Origin: Saprospiraceae bacterium
GTDB lineage: Bacteria; Bacteroidota; Bacteroidia; Chitinophagales; Saprospiraceae
Direction of reading: 5' to 3'
Assembly (NCBI GenBank): GCA_028282725.1
Contig: JANQHF010000040.1
Span: 1 to 60,844, forward strand
DNA length: 60,844 nt
Part shown: positions 28,769 to 36,611 of the stretch, one piece after another
How the letters are laid out: each line of letters begins with the position of its first letter
Numbering within the stretch: position 1 is the first letter of the stretch
Made by a program: the position numbers and the translations under genes
Notes under the pieces: model-generated
Seen by the model: only the letters and a program-made list of their open reading frames with translations
Told to the model about the DNA's origin: nothing
Databases searched by the model: none

Positions 28769-28989
28769 TTCAAAAAATTACTACCTGTCAAGGTAGAACA
28801 TAATCTTCGTTTGAGAAGAGGAGGTAGCTGTATTTCTTTATTTCTAAATCTTCCCATTGCAACCCTGCAGGTAAGAATGAATCATTTGGATAAATCCCAG
28901 TGAGATGATTCAATGGATAAGACGAAATGAAGTGATTTTTTTTCGTTGGAGTGAATTACATCTTTTCATAGGTATTTTTATATCCATGT

Positions 28990-29760
28990 TATCAGGCACT
29001 TATTAGGGCTGAAGAGAATACGTTTCCACACCTCGCCCTGCTTGGCATTTTAGGGGGATTTGTCCCTTCCATCGCAGCAGTCTTTACTGTTGGGAACACG
29101 AAAGGAAAATCTGCAGCGATCGATTTATTGAAGAAACTCCTCAATTTCCAAGTTTCGATCAAATGGGTGATCCTGGCCATTCTGCTTCCTGTTATTATTT
29201 ATTTGATCGCCCTGGCTACCGCTTCTTTTCGCAGATATGACATCGGACAGGCAAACGTCAAGGAAGGCCTCCAAATGATCGTACCCCATTTCTTAATCAC
29301 CCTTCCCTTTGGTCCGATTATGGAGGAATGGGGTTGGGAAGGCTAAATGCCGCCGGAATTAATGAAAAAATTCAACATTTATGAAAGCATTTTAATCATT
29401 GGCGTAGTATGGACTTTCTGGCATCTTACATCCTTTAGTTTTCCGGTGCAGCCATTCCTTCGGTTTTTGAAGTAAACGCACAATCCGTATTCCTTTTCCT
29501 TCTTATACCAATTGCAGAATCATTTCTGATCTCCTATTTTTTTCTAAAAACGAATGGAGTCCTGCTCATTATCATCTTACTGCAGAAGGCATTCAATGCG
29601 TCTTCAAATATTGGTTTGACATTCTTCCCGGATGTGACCGCAATGTTGACCAAAGAATACTTTTGTACCTGATTACAATCATCCTGGTATTCATTGCATC
29701 GGCAGTACTTTTTGGAATTATGAATGGGAATAAAAGAGGAAAGGAATACTCAATCAGATA
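28990..29760 (+). pseudogene. CPBP (CAAX/Abi-type) intramembrane metalloprotease, decayed
   Basis: From about 29011 the frame reads as a CPBP N-terminal half with membrane segments ('HLALLGILGGFVPSIAAVF', 'WVILAILLPVIIYLIALA') up to the active-site motif 'EEWGWEG', where a TAA at 29344-29346 replaces the expected Tyr. The same frame then continues with 'MPPELMKKFNIYESILIIG' and 'WTFWHLTSFSFP', the second CPBP motif with its His, to another stop near 29475. A +/- shift is then needed to read 'FLFLLIPIAESFLISYFFL', and a further one near 29665 for 'LYLITIILVFIASAVLFGI'. No start codon is in frame at the 5' end (an ATG at 28986 is out of frame). At least one nonsense and two frameshift changes make this a pseudogene unless there are sequencing errors. 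Confidence 0.8.
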
Positions 29761-29769
29761 GATATTGAG

Positions 29770-30156
29770 CTATTTGTGGCCAATCTCTTTTCCAATATTC
29801 CGAATAATCTCTACAGTCAGAGGCTTCGTATAAAAATCATCGATCAGGTAGTGATCATTCATGGCCACAATATCTTCCGGGATTTTCGTAGTACTTAGAA
29901 CGATTAAGTGCCTGGCACGTTTTATAGCATTAATCTTTCCATATTCCTTCAAAAAATCCCAACCTGATTTAAAAGGCATATTGATATCAAGAATGATCAA
30001 GTCCGGGGATTTAGTTGAAGATTTTATACTGGAAATTGCATCGTCTACGGTAGTACACACTTCTACGTCCATCGACAGTCCGGCTTCCTCAATAATGATT
30101 TCATGATAAACATTCGTCGAATGATCATCATCGATTAGTAACACCTTATTGATCAT
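29770..30156 (-). CDS. Single-domain response regulator (CheY-like receiver)
   Basis: Only a receiver domain (128 aa from the ATG at 30156; a TTG at 30171 would add five residues). Numbered from the ATG, the acidic pocket is 'LLIDDD' (D9-D11), the phospho-acceptor is Asp57 in 'LIILDINMP', the switch Ser/Thr lies in 'VLSTT' (88-90) and the conserved Lys is K111 in 'FYTKPL'. All key residues are intact, so it should be phosphorylated. There is no output domain. It starts 65 nt after the stop of a histidine-kinase-like gene on the same strand and is probably co-transcribed. Bacteroidota stand-alone receivers of this type often act by protein-protein contact; target unknown. Confidence 0.9.
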   Translation of the reverse strand: MINKVLLIDDDHSTNVYHEIIIEEAGLSMDVEVCTTVDDAISSIKSSTKSPDLIILDINMPFKSGWDFLKEYGKINAIKRARHLIVLSTTKIPEDIVAMNDHYLIDDFYTKPLTVEIIRNIGKEIGHK

Positions 30157-30221
30157 AGACAGGTAATTCAAAAAATTCCATTCCTGCCTTCTTTATAATC
30201 TGTCAAAAACATGGAGACGAT

Positions 30222-30740
30222 TTATTTAGAATCCAACAATCGATTTGCAAGCCTCTGTACAACTTCAGGAGTCAATTCCTTTTGCGATCCAATCTCATTT
30301 ATATCATTGGTATATTCATTTAATTTTTGCTTTATCAATCCATCAAGTTTTATGTTCATTGCTCCATTTCCGGACTGATTTGATTCCATCTTTGTCCATT
30401 CTATCAACTGGCTTATTATTTTTATGAATCGGTTACTTTGTTTTTCTACGAAGTCTCCCAATTGCAGAACATCATCAGTGCGATTCTTTTGTATCAGGAA
30501 ATTGATCTTTTCAGAAAATTTGTTCTGGCTATACGATATCTCTTTCAGATGGTGACCCAAAAGTCCCAGGACTCGGTTTTTAACCTCGTTAAGTTCTTTG
30601 ACTTCTTCATTTTCTATTCTCAAGATCTCATTCTCAGTCCGCAATTCTTGCAAAACTCTCCGGACAGATTGATATTTATTAAAAAGAACCAGTAAGAAAA
30701 TGACGAGTACAACTGATATGAACAAACTGACGATAAGCAT
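30222..30740 (-). CDS. Membrane protein with histidine-kinase dimerisation (DHp) domain but no ATPase domain
   Basis: 172 aa. One N-terminal membrane helix (about 2-20), a coiled coil (about 24-55), then a DHp-like segment: 'NRVLGLLGHHLKEISYSQ' aligns with the H-box of Bacteroidota kinases ('KLFSIIAHDLRSPL' type), with His63 in the phospho-His position but the usual Pro lost. The second helix ends 'ISQLIEWTKMES', matching the 'LLEWSR.Q' end of such DHp domains. After that only ~50 residues remain and none resemble the N, G1 or G2 boxes of HATPase_c, so it cannot phosphorylate itself as a normal kinase. It precedes the single-domain response regulator by 50 nt. It may be a phosphotransfer or phosphatase protein, or a truncated kinase. 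Confidence 0.75.
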   Translation of the reverse strand: MLIVSLFISVVLVIFLLVLFNKYQSVRRVLQELRTENEILRIENEEVKELNEVKNRVLGLLGHHLKEISYSQNKFSEKINFLIQKNRTDDVLQLGDFVEKQSNRFIKIISQLIEWTKMESNQSGNGAMNIKLDGLIKQKLNEYTNDINEIGSQKELTPEVVQRLANRLLDSK

Positions 30741-30814
30741 TTGAATAAATTTCCAGGTTGGAACAGGAACAGCGAAGTTAGGTCAATCATTGGAGTGGTA
30801 CAAATGGCCTTTTC

Positions 30815-32308
30815 TTATCTCTTTAAAGGGATGAATCGGCATGCAGTACCTGAAGTCTCACGATTCAAAATAGTAATGGCTTTTTTTAGAATATCCTGGT
30901 AGGACGAGACAGCAGACAAATCCACTTCTTCCGCAGGATCCCTCGTCAGATCGTATAATTCTACGGGATCCGCCGGGCCTTGATTTACTTTACGGATTGC
31001 TTTGTACTGATCAAATCGAACGGCCTGATGGTCTCTCCATTCCCAATACAGGAATTCATGCCGGGCGCGATCTTTTTCTTCAATCAGGGATGATAGAAAA
31101 CTTACTCCATCGGTATTCCTGAGATTTGGAGATCGGGTCAGGTTGAGAATGGTGGCACCAATATCATAGTTGGCAAAATAATCATCAACTCTGAGTCCTT
31201 CTCTGATCCTACCCGGCCACCAGGCGATCATCGGTACCCTGATTCCTCCTTCATGCAAGCTTCTCTTGAACCCCTGGAAGATCCCATTGCTGTTAAATGG
31301 GCTCTCAATCTTTCCGTCAATCTGATGTCTGTCAATTCCTCCTTCATCTGCCGGACCATTATCACTGGTCAAAAGAACAAGTGTATTTTTTTCAATTTCC
31401 AGGCTCCTTAATAGAGCCAGTATTTCTCCCACATCTCTGTCGAGGTGACTGACCATAGCGGCAAAGGTGGCACGACTCAGATACGGAACAGGCCTTGCGT
31501 ATATGTTATCTCCTCTATAGTCAAATTCCGGAAAAATACTTTGACCATCGTCATCCAGGTATTGTTCCCAAAGATGCTCGTGTCTTTCAGAATCATGATT
31601 CGGATCGCCAGGTTTGGGAACTGCCAATTCTGCATGCCCTATTGTGAAAGGCAAGTACAGGAAAAACGATGTGTCTTTATTCTTTTGAATAAAATCAAGA
31701 CCGTGAGACAAAAATTCGTTCTGCACGTATCTCGTCGCGTTGATCCTATAGGGCATTATGGTTCCGTCAGGATGAGATCGGAACAGGTAATCGCGACGGT
31801 CCCATCCATTGGTCTTCCCATCGATAAAATGTTGATGGGCATCTACGGCATTTAACCATCCCATGAACTCATCAAATCCACGGTCAATCGGACTGTCCCC
31901 GATCACAACGGTGCTATCCAGCAGAGCTCCATGTTGCTTGCCAAACATAGCCGTGCGGTATCCATTCTTTTGCAATAACTGTGGCCATGTCTCAAAATGA
32001 ATCGACAAACTATCCTGGCCATTTCCACAATCACGCAAATTCCCGGTATGCAATCCGGTCAATAGTGCGGCCCTAGAAGGACCACATACTGTGGATCCCG
32101 CATAGAAATTAGAAAATAATGCACCCTCACGTGCCATTTGATTGATGAAAGGAGTCTTGATCAATTGCTGACCATAAGGTTCAAAATCCCCATACCCAAT
32201 GTCATCAACATTGATCAGTATTATATTAGGTGGAGACGATACCGGATCGACTTTTGTACACGCCGGTAAAAGAGTAATAAACAGAAAATATATCCAATGC
32301 TTGTTCAT
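30815..32308 (-). CDS. Arylsulfatase-type sulfatase lipoprotein
   Basis: Start taken at the ATG at 32308 (a TTG three codons earlier is also open), giving signal MNKHWIYFLFITLLPAC with lipobox Cys17. The sulfatase core begins 'NIILINVDDIGYGD' (metal Asp pair 35-36). The formylglycine site is Cys75 in 'VCGPSRAALLTG' (C-x-P-S-R form), and the later metal site is in 'LLTSDNGPADEGG'. The C-terminal 'ELYDLTRDPAEEVDLS' is standard. Length (497 aa) is normal. A separate formylglycine-generating enzyme is required for activity and is not in this window. Reaction: hydrolysis of sulfate esters, probably on algal or host polysaccharides (inferred). Same strand as the GH13 and CBS genes upstream. Confidence 0.95.
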   Translation of the reverse strand: MNKHWIYFLFITLLPACTKVDPVSSPPNIILINVDDIGYGDFEPYGQQLIKTPFINQMAREGALFSNFYAGSTVCGPSRAALLTGLHTGNLRDCGNGQDSLSIHFETWPQLLQKNGYRTAMFGKQHGALLDSTVVIGDSPIDRGFDEFMGWLNAVDAHQHFIDGKTNGWDRRDYLFRSHPDGTIMPYRINATRYVQNEFLSHGLDFIQKNKDTSFFLYLPFTIGHAELAVPKPGDPNHDSERHEHLWEQYLDDDGQSIFPEFDYRGDNIYARPVPYLSRATFAAMVSHLDRDVGEILALLRSLEIEKNTLVLLTSDNGPADEGGIDRHQIDGKIESPFNSNGIFQGFKRSLHEGGIRVPMIAWWPGRIREGLRVDDYFANYDIGATILNLTRSPNLRNTDGVSFLSSLIEEKDRARHEFLYWEWRDHQAVRFDQYKAIRKVNQGPADPVELYDLTRDPAEEVDLSAVSSYQDILKKAITILNRETSGTACRFIPLKR

Positions 32309-32341
32309 GATGAACAAGAAAAATACCTCAATTTGTCCTGA

Positions 32342-32764
32342 CTAGCGTTTCTTTTTCTTCTTTTTCTTACTTGGTGTGGGCGGATTTTTCATGATGAATT
32401 TGTGACCATCCAGGAGCTCCAGCAGATCAAAGGAACTGATCAAACCAACAATTTCCTTTTCATGGGTCACAACAACATGATGAATCTTATGCTTGCGCAT
32501 GATCTTCGCAGCCACTGAAACGTCATTATAAGCCGGGACCTGATACACATGAGAAAACAACAGCTTGCTCACCGGGCTATTGTCCTTGATATTCATTCTG
32601 AAATCATTGGATGTCACGATACCCACCGGGACATTATTCTCATCGATCACAGGAACCGAACTTATCTTGTTCTTCCGCATGATGTCCTTGACATGTGCAA
32701 TTGATTTGTGGGGACGTGTCGTAATTACATTTTTAGACATTAAGTCTGCAATCTTCAAATTCAT
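32342..32764 (-). CDS. Two-CBS-domain protein with poly-lysine tail
   Basis: 140 aa made of a CBS pair: CBS1 from 'IADLMSKNVITTRPHKSIAHVKDIM' (about 4-28) to 'GIVTSNDF' (about 48-55), and CBS2 from 'VSKLLFSHVYQVPAYNDVSVAAKIM' to 'GLISSFDLLELL'. CBS pairs bind adenosyl ligands (AMP, ATP, SAM) and act as energy or nucleotide sensors. The protein then ends in 'NPPTPSKKKKKKKKR'-like sequence (eight or so Lys), encoded by a run rich in TTT/TTC on the plus strand at 32343-32370. The tail may bind nucleic acid or membrane phosphate. It lies 85 nt downstream of the GH13 gene and 33 nt upstream of the sulfatase start. Function unknown. Confidence 0.88.
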   Translation of the reverse strand: MNLKIADLMSKNVITTRPHKSIAHVKDIMRKNKISSVPVIDENNVPVGIVTSNDFRMNIKDNSPVSKLLFSHVYQVPAYNDVSVAAKIMRKHKIHHVVVTHEKEIVGLISSFDLLELLDGHKFIMKNPPTPSKKKKKKKR

Positions 32765-32849
32765 TCCATTCTTTTGTCACCAAAATCAAACTAATTCTGT
32801 TGACCACAATTGATGATAATCAGCATCAATCATGATCCTAATATGTTTA

Positions 32850-34727
32850 TCATGAAACTTTTAATTGAAGAACGTGGGACTTCAATGGTGCCAGGTCAAT
32901 TGAAATCTGACCTTCATCTTCCGTGACGTCCAGTACCTTCTCAATATCATCTGTCAGTAAATCTGTCAATAGATATTGACCTTCAACTACATTCCATTTC
33001 TCCAGGAGGTCACCGGGAATCCTTAATGAAAAGGAATATGTGTCAGAGTCACTAAAATTTGAAGCGACGATGACCCGTGAATTTTCTGTCCATCTGGCAA
33101 AGGCAAAGAGACGATCGTTATACAATTCAGAACGACCTCGATTATAGTCATGAAGACTGTAGAAATCTCCTGTAAAAGCTCTATGGTCAACAGATACATT
33201 GAGTAATCTCTTATAAAAATCTCGTAATTCTTTCTCTTCGGGCCAAGATTGGCCACCATCAAATAACCCTTCGTTCATCCATCGTTGATGATGAGGGACA
33301 CCGATGTAATCAAAAATTGATGTACGAGACGAAGTACCGAAACCCGCATTTTCAGCGCCGGGCTCTCCTACCTCCTGTCCAAAATAGATCATCGTAGGTG
33401 CTGAAGTGGATAATGCCGATATGACCATAGCAGGCATTCCCTTCTTGGCATCACCTGCAAATTCAGGGCTGGCAATCCTTTGCTCATCATGATTCTCAAG
33501 AAAGTGTAACATATGATGTTCGATATCGTATAACCAATCAAATATGGGAAACAACCGGTCCGCACTACCGTGTCCCTGTATTATGGTCTTCAAGGTATCA
33601 TAGAGCTGCACTTTGTCGTACAGGTAGTCCATTTTGCCCTGGCGGATATAACTGCGATACAACTGCGGGTTATATACTTCGGCCAACAGGAAGGCTTGAG
33701 GATTCTTATTCTTTATAGAACTATTTAAGAAACTCCAAAACTCAACAGGAACCATTTCCGCCATGTCAAATCGAAATCCATCCACTCCTTTATCCAACCA
33801 ATAATGGGTGATATCCCGAAATTTATACCATGAGTCTGGCAAGTCCTTGTCCTTCCAAAATTCGAAGTGGGTTTGTACATCTTTCTCGCCGTAATCGCCT
33901 GGCAATGATGGAAAATCATAGGCTCCATCAGGCCGGACACCATAATTGACTTTGACGGTTTCGTACCAATCGTAAAAATTCGGTTGTGCGGATCGGGCGC
34001 CATTTCCCGTCCATTTAGCTGGTTCTTCCTTGTAATGCCCATCTGACAAGGGGTGTGATGCTCCTCCTAATGGTTGGTAACCATTTTGCCATTCCGGAAC
34101 ACGGAAATTCTCTCCCGGGACGTAGTAGAAATTATTGTTTCGTGCATATTCAACAGACGTGTCATCATCACTTCCGAAGTCTTTTACTCCTTCGGGATTG
34201 GTCAATCCCTCATAGCCGCGAGCAATATGATTAGGAACGATATCAATAATGACCTTCATACCTGCCTTGTGTGTGCGATCGATGAGTGCTTTAAATTCCT
34301 CCAGTCTTTGGGAAGGATTCAGAGCCAAATCGGGATTGACATTGAAGTAATCTTTGACGGCATAGGGTGAACCTGCTCTGCCTTTTACGACATCAGGATC
34401 GTCAGGAGATATACCATGATCCGAATAATCACGAATCACAGCATGGTGAAGAATACCAGTATACCATACATGGGTGACGCCAAGATCACGAATTTCAGAT
34501 AAGGCCTTATCGGTAAAGTCGTCAAACTTCCCTACTCCATTTTCTTCAATAGTACCCCATGGTTTGTTGGTCGAATTTGTATTTCCAAAGAGACGGGTAA
34601 ATACCTGGTAGACAACTTTCTTCTTCATTTGAGGTGCCTCTTTCTTGGATGTAATATGATCATCAGGATTGCATGATAGCAAAATCATCGTAATTGACAG
34701 GATCAGAACAAAAAAGTTGAATTGCAT
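32850..34727 (-). CDS. GH13 alpha-amylase family lipoprotein
   Basis: Lipobox 'LLSC' (Cys19). The catalytic (beta/alpha)8 barrel shows all GH13 regions: region I 'IVPNH' (163-167), region II 'GFRFDMAE' with nucleophile Asp321, region III 'LLAEVYNP' with acid/base Glu350, and region IV 'FLENHDEQR' with transition-state Asp414. A C-terminal beta domain (about 530-625) is present. Length 625 aa is normal for periplasmic or surface amylases of Bacteroidota. It hydrolyses alpha-1,4-glucans; exact specificity is not determinable. It heads a minus-strand series (CBS protein, sulfatase). A TATCTTTG sequence on the minus strand at 35032-35039 fits the Bacteroidota -7 pattern TAnnTTTG but lies ~305 nt upstream and lacks a clear -33 TTG. 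Confidence 0.95.
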   Translation of the reverse strand: MQFNFFVLILSITMILLSCNPDDHITSKKEAPQMKKKVVYQVFTRLFGNTNSTNKPWGTIEENGVGKFDDFTDKALSEIRDLGVTHVWYTGILHHAVIRDYSDHGISPDDPDVVKGRAGSPYAVKDYFNVNPDLALNPSQRLEEFKALIDRTHKAGMKVIIDIVPNHIARGYEGLTNPEGVKDFGSDDDTSVEYARNNNFYYVPGENFRVPEWQNGYQPLGGASHPLSDGHYKEEPAKWTGNGARSAQPNFYDWYETVKVNYGVRPDGAYDFPSLPGDYGEKDVQTHFEFWKDKDLPDSWYKFRDITHYWLDKGVDGFRFDMAEMVPVEFWSFLNSSIKNKNPQAFLLAEVYNPQLYRSYIRQGKMDYLYDKVQLYDTLKTIIQGHGSADRLFPIFDWLYDIEHHMLHFLENHDEQRIASPEFAGDAKKGMPAMVISALSTSAPTMIYFGQEVGEPGAENAGFGTSSRTSIFDYIGVPHHQRWMNEGLFDGGQSWPEEKELRDFYKRLLNVSVDHRAFTGDFYSLHDYNRGRSELYNDRLFAFARWTENSRVIVASNFSDSDTYSFSLRIPGDLLEKWNVVEGQYLLTDLLTDDIEKVLDVTEDEGQISIDLAPLKSHVLQLKVS

Positions 34728-35130
34728 AAAGCCAAGGTTTGACGTCAGAAAGGTAGGATTTTTGATTTGATTGGTTTAATAGGCTTGAATGGTTTGATTG
34801 TGAGTAGGTAATTCATCACCCAACTTTGATTATAGCCGATGAATTGGGCTTTTGTGCTTATCTGACAACAGTCAATCTTTTCGACTAACAGGAAGCTTTA
34901 TACGGCATCTTGTTCAATAATTCGCAGGATTGATCCGGGTCAAAGTTCATGGCAAATCGTCGGGACAAAACTTTAATCATACTCGTGAATATTCATTCAT
35001 TTTTGGGGAAGGCTACATTTTGAAACATTCACAAAGATAAATTTCGGTTCTTCCGTTTTGAAGTCAGTATTCGATCCTCATATCAGGATTTACTGGTCAT
35101 CTGATGAATTTTGTGAATTCCGTGATACAA
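34728..35130. other. Intergenic region upstream of GH13 gene
   Basis: No gene is visible. It holds the 5' region of the minus-strand GH13 gene. The only promoter-like sequence I can point to is the TATCTTTG (minus strand) at 35032-35039. Downstream of this region on the plus strand come the broken amidohydrolase copy and the 18-bp repeat element. Confidence 0.4.
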
Positions 35131-35265
35131 ATGATGCCAATATCATACGATAGATGTCTGGAAGCAATGTCCTGCAAAGCACTTTCTCAATGACCCCATG
35201 TTTGCATCGTTGAGAAGGTGAACTCCTTCTAAAATGGTGCAAGAGAAACCAAAATCGGCCAAAGT
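35131..35265 (+). pseudogene. Truncated copy of the 5' end of the amidohydrolase gene
   Basis: This stretch aligns with the first ~140 bp of the intact gene at 35453. After a 1-nt length difference near 35145, it reads IDVW-K-QCPAKHFLNDPMFASLRR, then TGA, where the intact gene reads IDVW-M-QHPTKHFLNHPMFASLRR followed by TGG. The similarity fades around 'KPKSA' (intact: 'EPKLA'). It thus carries a frameshift near the start and a nonsense change (Trp to stop), and lacks the remaining ~230 codons. Its 3' end runs directly into the leader of the 18-bp repeat element (copy B). Confidence 0.8.
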
Positions 35266-35312
35266 CGAACATGCGTTGGATAAGTGGGAAAAAAGTTTAA
35301 TTATAAAGTAGG
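35249..35312 (+). repeat. Conserved leader of the 18-bp repeat element, copy B
   Basis: About 64-68 bp, nearly identical (about eight differences by eye) to the reverse complement of 23350-23420. Shared blocks include CCAAAATCG, CCAAAGT, GAACATG, GTTGGATAAGTG and AAAAAGTTTAATTATAAAG. The leader ends where the 18-bp units begin in both copies, and a GTG codon sits at the same place in both (35284-35286 here). This shows the two arrays are copies of one element and not independent slippage products. Confidence 0.85.
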
Positions 35313-35430
35313 CGATAACTTAAAGCAAGGTGACAGCTTAAAGCAAGGTGACAGCTTAAAGCAAGGTGACAGCTTAAAGCAAGGTGATAACTTAAAGCAA
35401 GGTGATAACTTAAAGCAAGGCGACATTTGA
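35284..35430 (+). CDS. Possible small hexapeptide-repeat protein encoded by repeat element B
   Basis: GTG start in the conserved leader, then M-G-K-K-F-N-Y-K-V-G-D, six copies of [N/S]-L-K-Q-G-D, a final Ile and TGA: 48 aa. Copy A on the other strand has the same start context and frame but no early stop. Units of 18 bp always keep the frame, and the variation between units changes only one residue (D, N or S), so coding is possible. Against it: no ribosome-binding signal is evident and no homologue is recognised. Treat as a hypothesis. Confidence 0.25.
   Translation: MGKKFNYKVGDNLKQGDSLKQGDSLKQGDSLKQGDNLKQGDNLKQGDI
35313..35420 (+). repeat. 18-bp tandem repeat array, copy B (6 units)
   Basis: Six contiguous 18-bp units built on CTTAAAGCAAGG preceded by YGAYA/RA (units at 35313, 35331, 35349, 35367, 35385, 35403). 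The sequence is the reverse complement of copy A, so the two arrays are in opposite orientation about 12 kb apart. Each AGC-type unit contains a small GCTT-A-AAGC palindrome. The array ends 32 nt before the amidohydrolase start and could influence its expression. Confidence 0.92.
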
Positions 35431-35452
35431 TACTAACTCCAATTTTTAAAAA

Positions 35453-36274
35453 ATGATGAAGCACAAAATCATAGACGTCTGGATGCAACATCCTACAAAG
35501 CACTTTCTCAATCACCCCATGTTTGCATCCCTACGAAGGTGGACCCATTCTGACATTGTCCGGGAAGAACCAAAATTGGCTGATACAATCAAAGAAATGG
35601 ACAAAGCTCAAGTCGTTAAAGGTCTCATCTGTAGTTGGCAAAATGAACATGGGGTATTGATTTCCAATGATGAGGTCGCTGAGTGTATTCGGCAGTATCC
35701 TGACCGGTTTTCAGGTATCGCATCCGTTCCTCTGAATAAGCCAATGGAAGCCATCCTGGAATTGAGAAGATGTGTGCATGATCTGGGATTTATTGGATTG
35801 CGAGTTGTCCAATGGCTCTGGAATCTTCCTCCAACCCACCCTTACTATTACCCGCTCTATACGGAATGCATTCAATTAAATATTCCTATATGTTTTCAGG
35901 TCGGACATACAGGACCATTGATGCCATCCGAGGTAGGCAGACCTATTCCGTATATCGATCAGGTTGCCCTGGACTTCCCTGAATTGAAAATTGTATGCGG
36001 ACATATTGGTTATCCATGGACGACGGAAATGATCGCGGTAACTACGAAACATCAAAATGTCTATATTGACACCTCGGCTTATTCTGCAAATCGTTACCCA
36101 ATAGAATTGATTCACTATATGAATCATCACGGTGGAAACAAAGTTATGTTTGGGACCAACTACCCCATGATCACTCCTTTAAAATGTCTTGAAGACCTTG
36201 ACAAATTGAAGTTGAAAGAAGATGTAACTGCAAAGTTTTTGTATCAGAATGCAGAGAAAGTATTCCAACTTTGA
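35453..36274 (+). CDS. Amidohydrolase-2 family protein with altered metal site
   Basis: 273 aa, TIM-barrel amidohydrolase of the Amidohydro_2 type (ACMSD-like group). Recognisable blocks: N-terminal 'IIDVWMQHP', 'HTGPLMPSE' (His152), 'VCGHIGYPWT' (His184) and 'MFGTNYPMI' (residues 232-240). In most relatives the first block is D-x-H-x-H and the last is F-G-S/T-D-Y/W-P. Here the HxH positions are Trp and Gln, and the Asp is Asn236, so three usual metal ligands are missing while the two barrel histidines remain. The broken upstream copy also has IDVW.Q, so the change is a subfamily trait and not a local error. It may be metal-independent or bind metal differently. Substrate unknown. Preceded by repeat element B. 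Confidence 0.85.
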   Translation: MMKHKIIDVWMQHPTKHFLNHPMFASLRRWTHSDIVREEPKLADTIKEMDKAQVVKGLICSWQNEHGVLISNDEVAECIRQYPDRFSGIASVPLNKPMEAILELRRCVHDLGFIGLRVVQWLWNLPPTHPYYYPLYTECIQLNIPICFQVGHTGPLMPSEVGRPIPYIDQVALDFPELKIVCGHIGYPWTTEMIAVTTKHQNVYIDTSAYSANRYPIELIHYMNHHGGNKVMFGTNYPMITPLKCLEDLDKLKLKEDVTAKFLYQNAEKVFQL

Positions 36275-36361
36275 TCTGGTGAGGAAATTTTCTTGGAAAG
36301 GTATTCTTATCAATTCCCGAAATGATATAAATTGAACGTTTTAATCATTTAAAATTGAGCA

Positions 36362-36598
36362 ATGAAAAAAATGACTTGTCGTCAATTAGGAGGTGCTTGT
36401 GAACAGGTTTTCATTGCTGCTACATTTGATGACATGGCAGCTCAAAGTCAGCAACATGGCAAGGAAATGTATCGGCAAGGAGATCCCGCACATCTTGAAG
36501 CAATGAATAAAATGCGCGAATTGATGCAATCGCCCCAGGCAATGCAAGAATGGATGAATGAAAGAAGAAAGGAATTTGAAAATTTGTCGGATGAATAA
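36362..36598 (+). CDS. DUF1059 family small protein
   Basis: 78 aa, beginning 'MKKMTCRQLGGACEQVFIA' and continuing 'TFDDMAAQSQQHGKEM', a close match to the DUF1059 pattern (MTCxxLGGxC with 'ADTFEEMAxxSxxHG'). The two Cys and the His are conserved. The C-terminal helix ('MQEWMNERRKEFENLSDE') is acidic/amphipathic. The family has no established function. It lies 87 nt after the amidohydrolase and immediately before a truncated fatty-acid hydroxylase. Confidence 0.88.
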   Translation: MKKMTCRQLGGACEQVFIAATFDDMAAQSQQHGKEMYRQGDPAHLEAMNKMRELMQSPQAMQEWMNERRKEFENLSDE

Positions 36599-36611
36599 GA
36601 TGGCTTGTTGA

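Noticed and set aside
28986-29008. ATG at 28986 as start of the CPBP gene
   Set aside because: It is out of frame with the CPBP reading frame and meets a stop after six codons.
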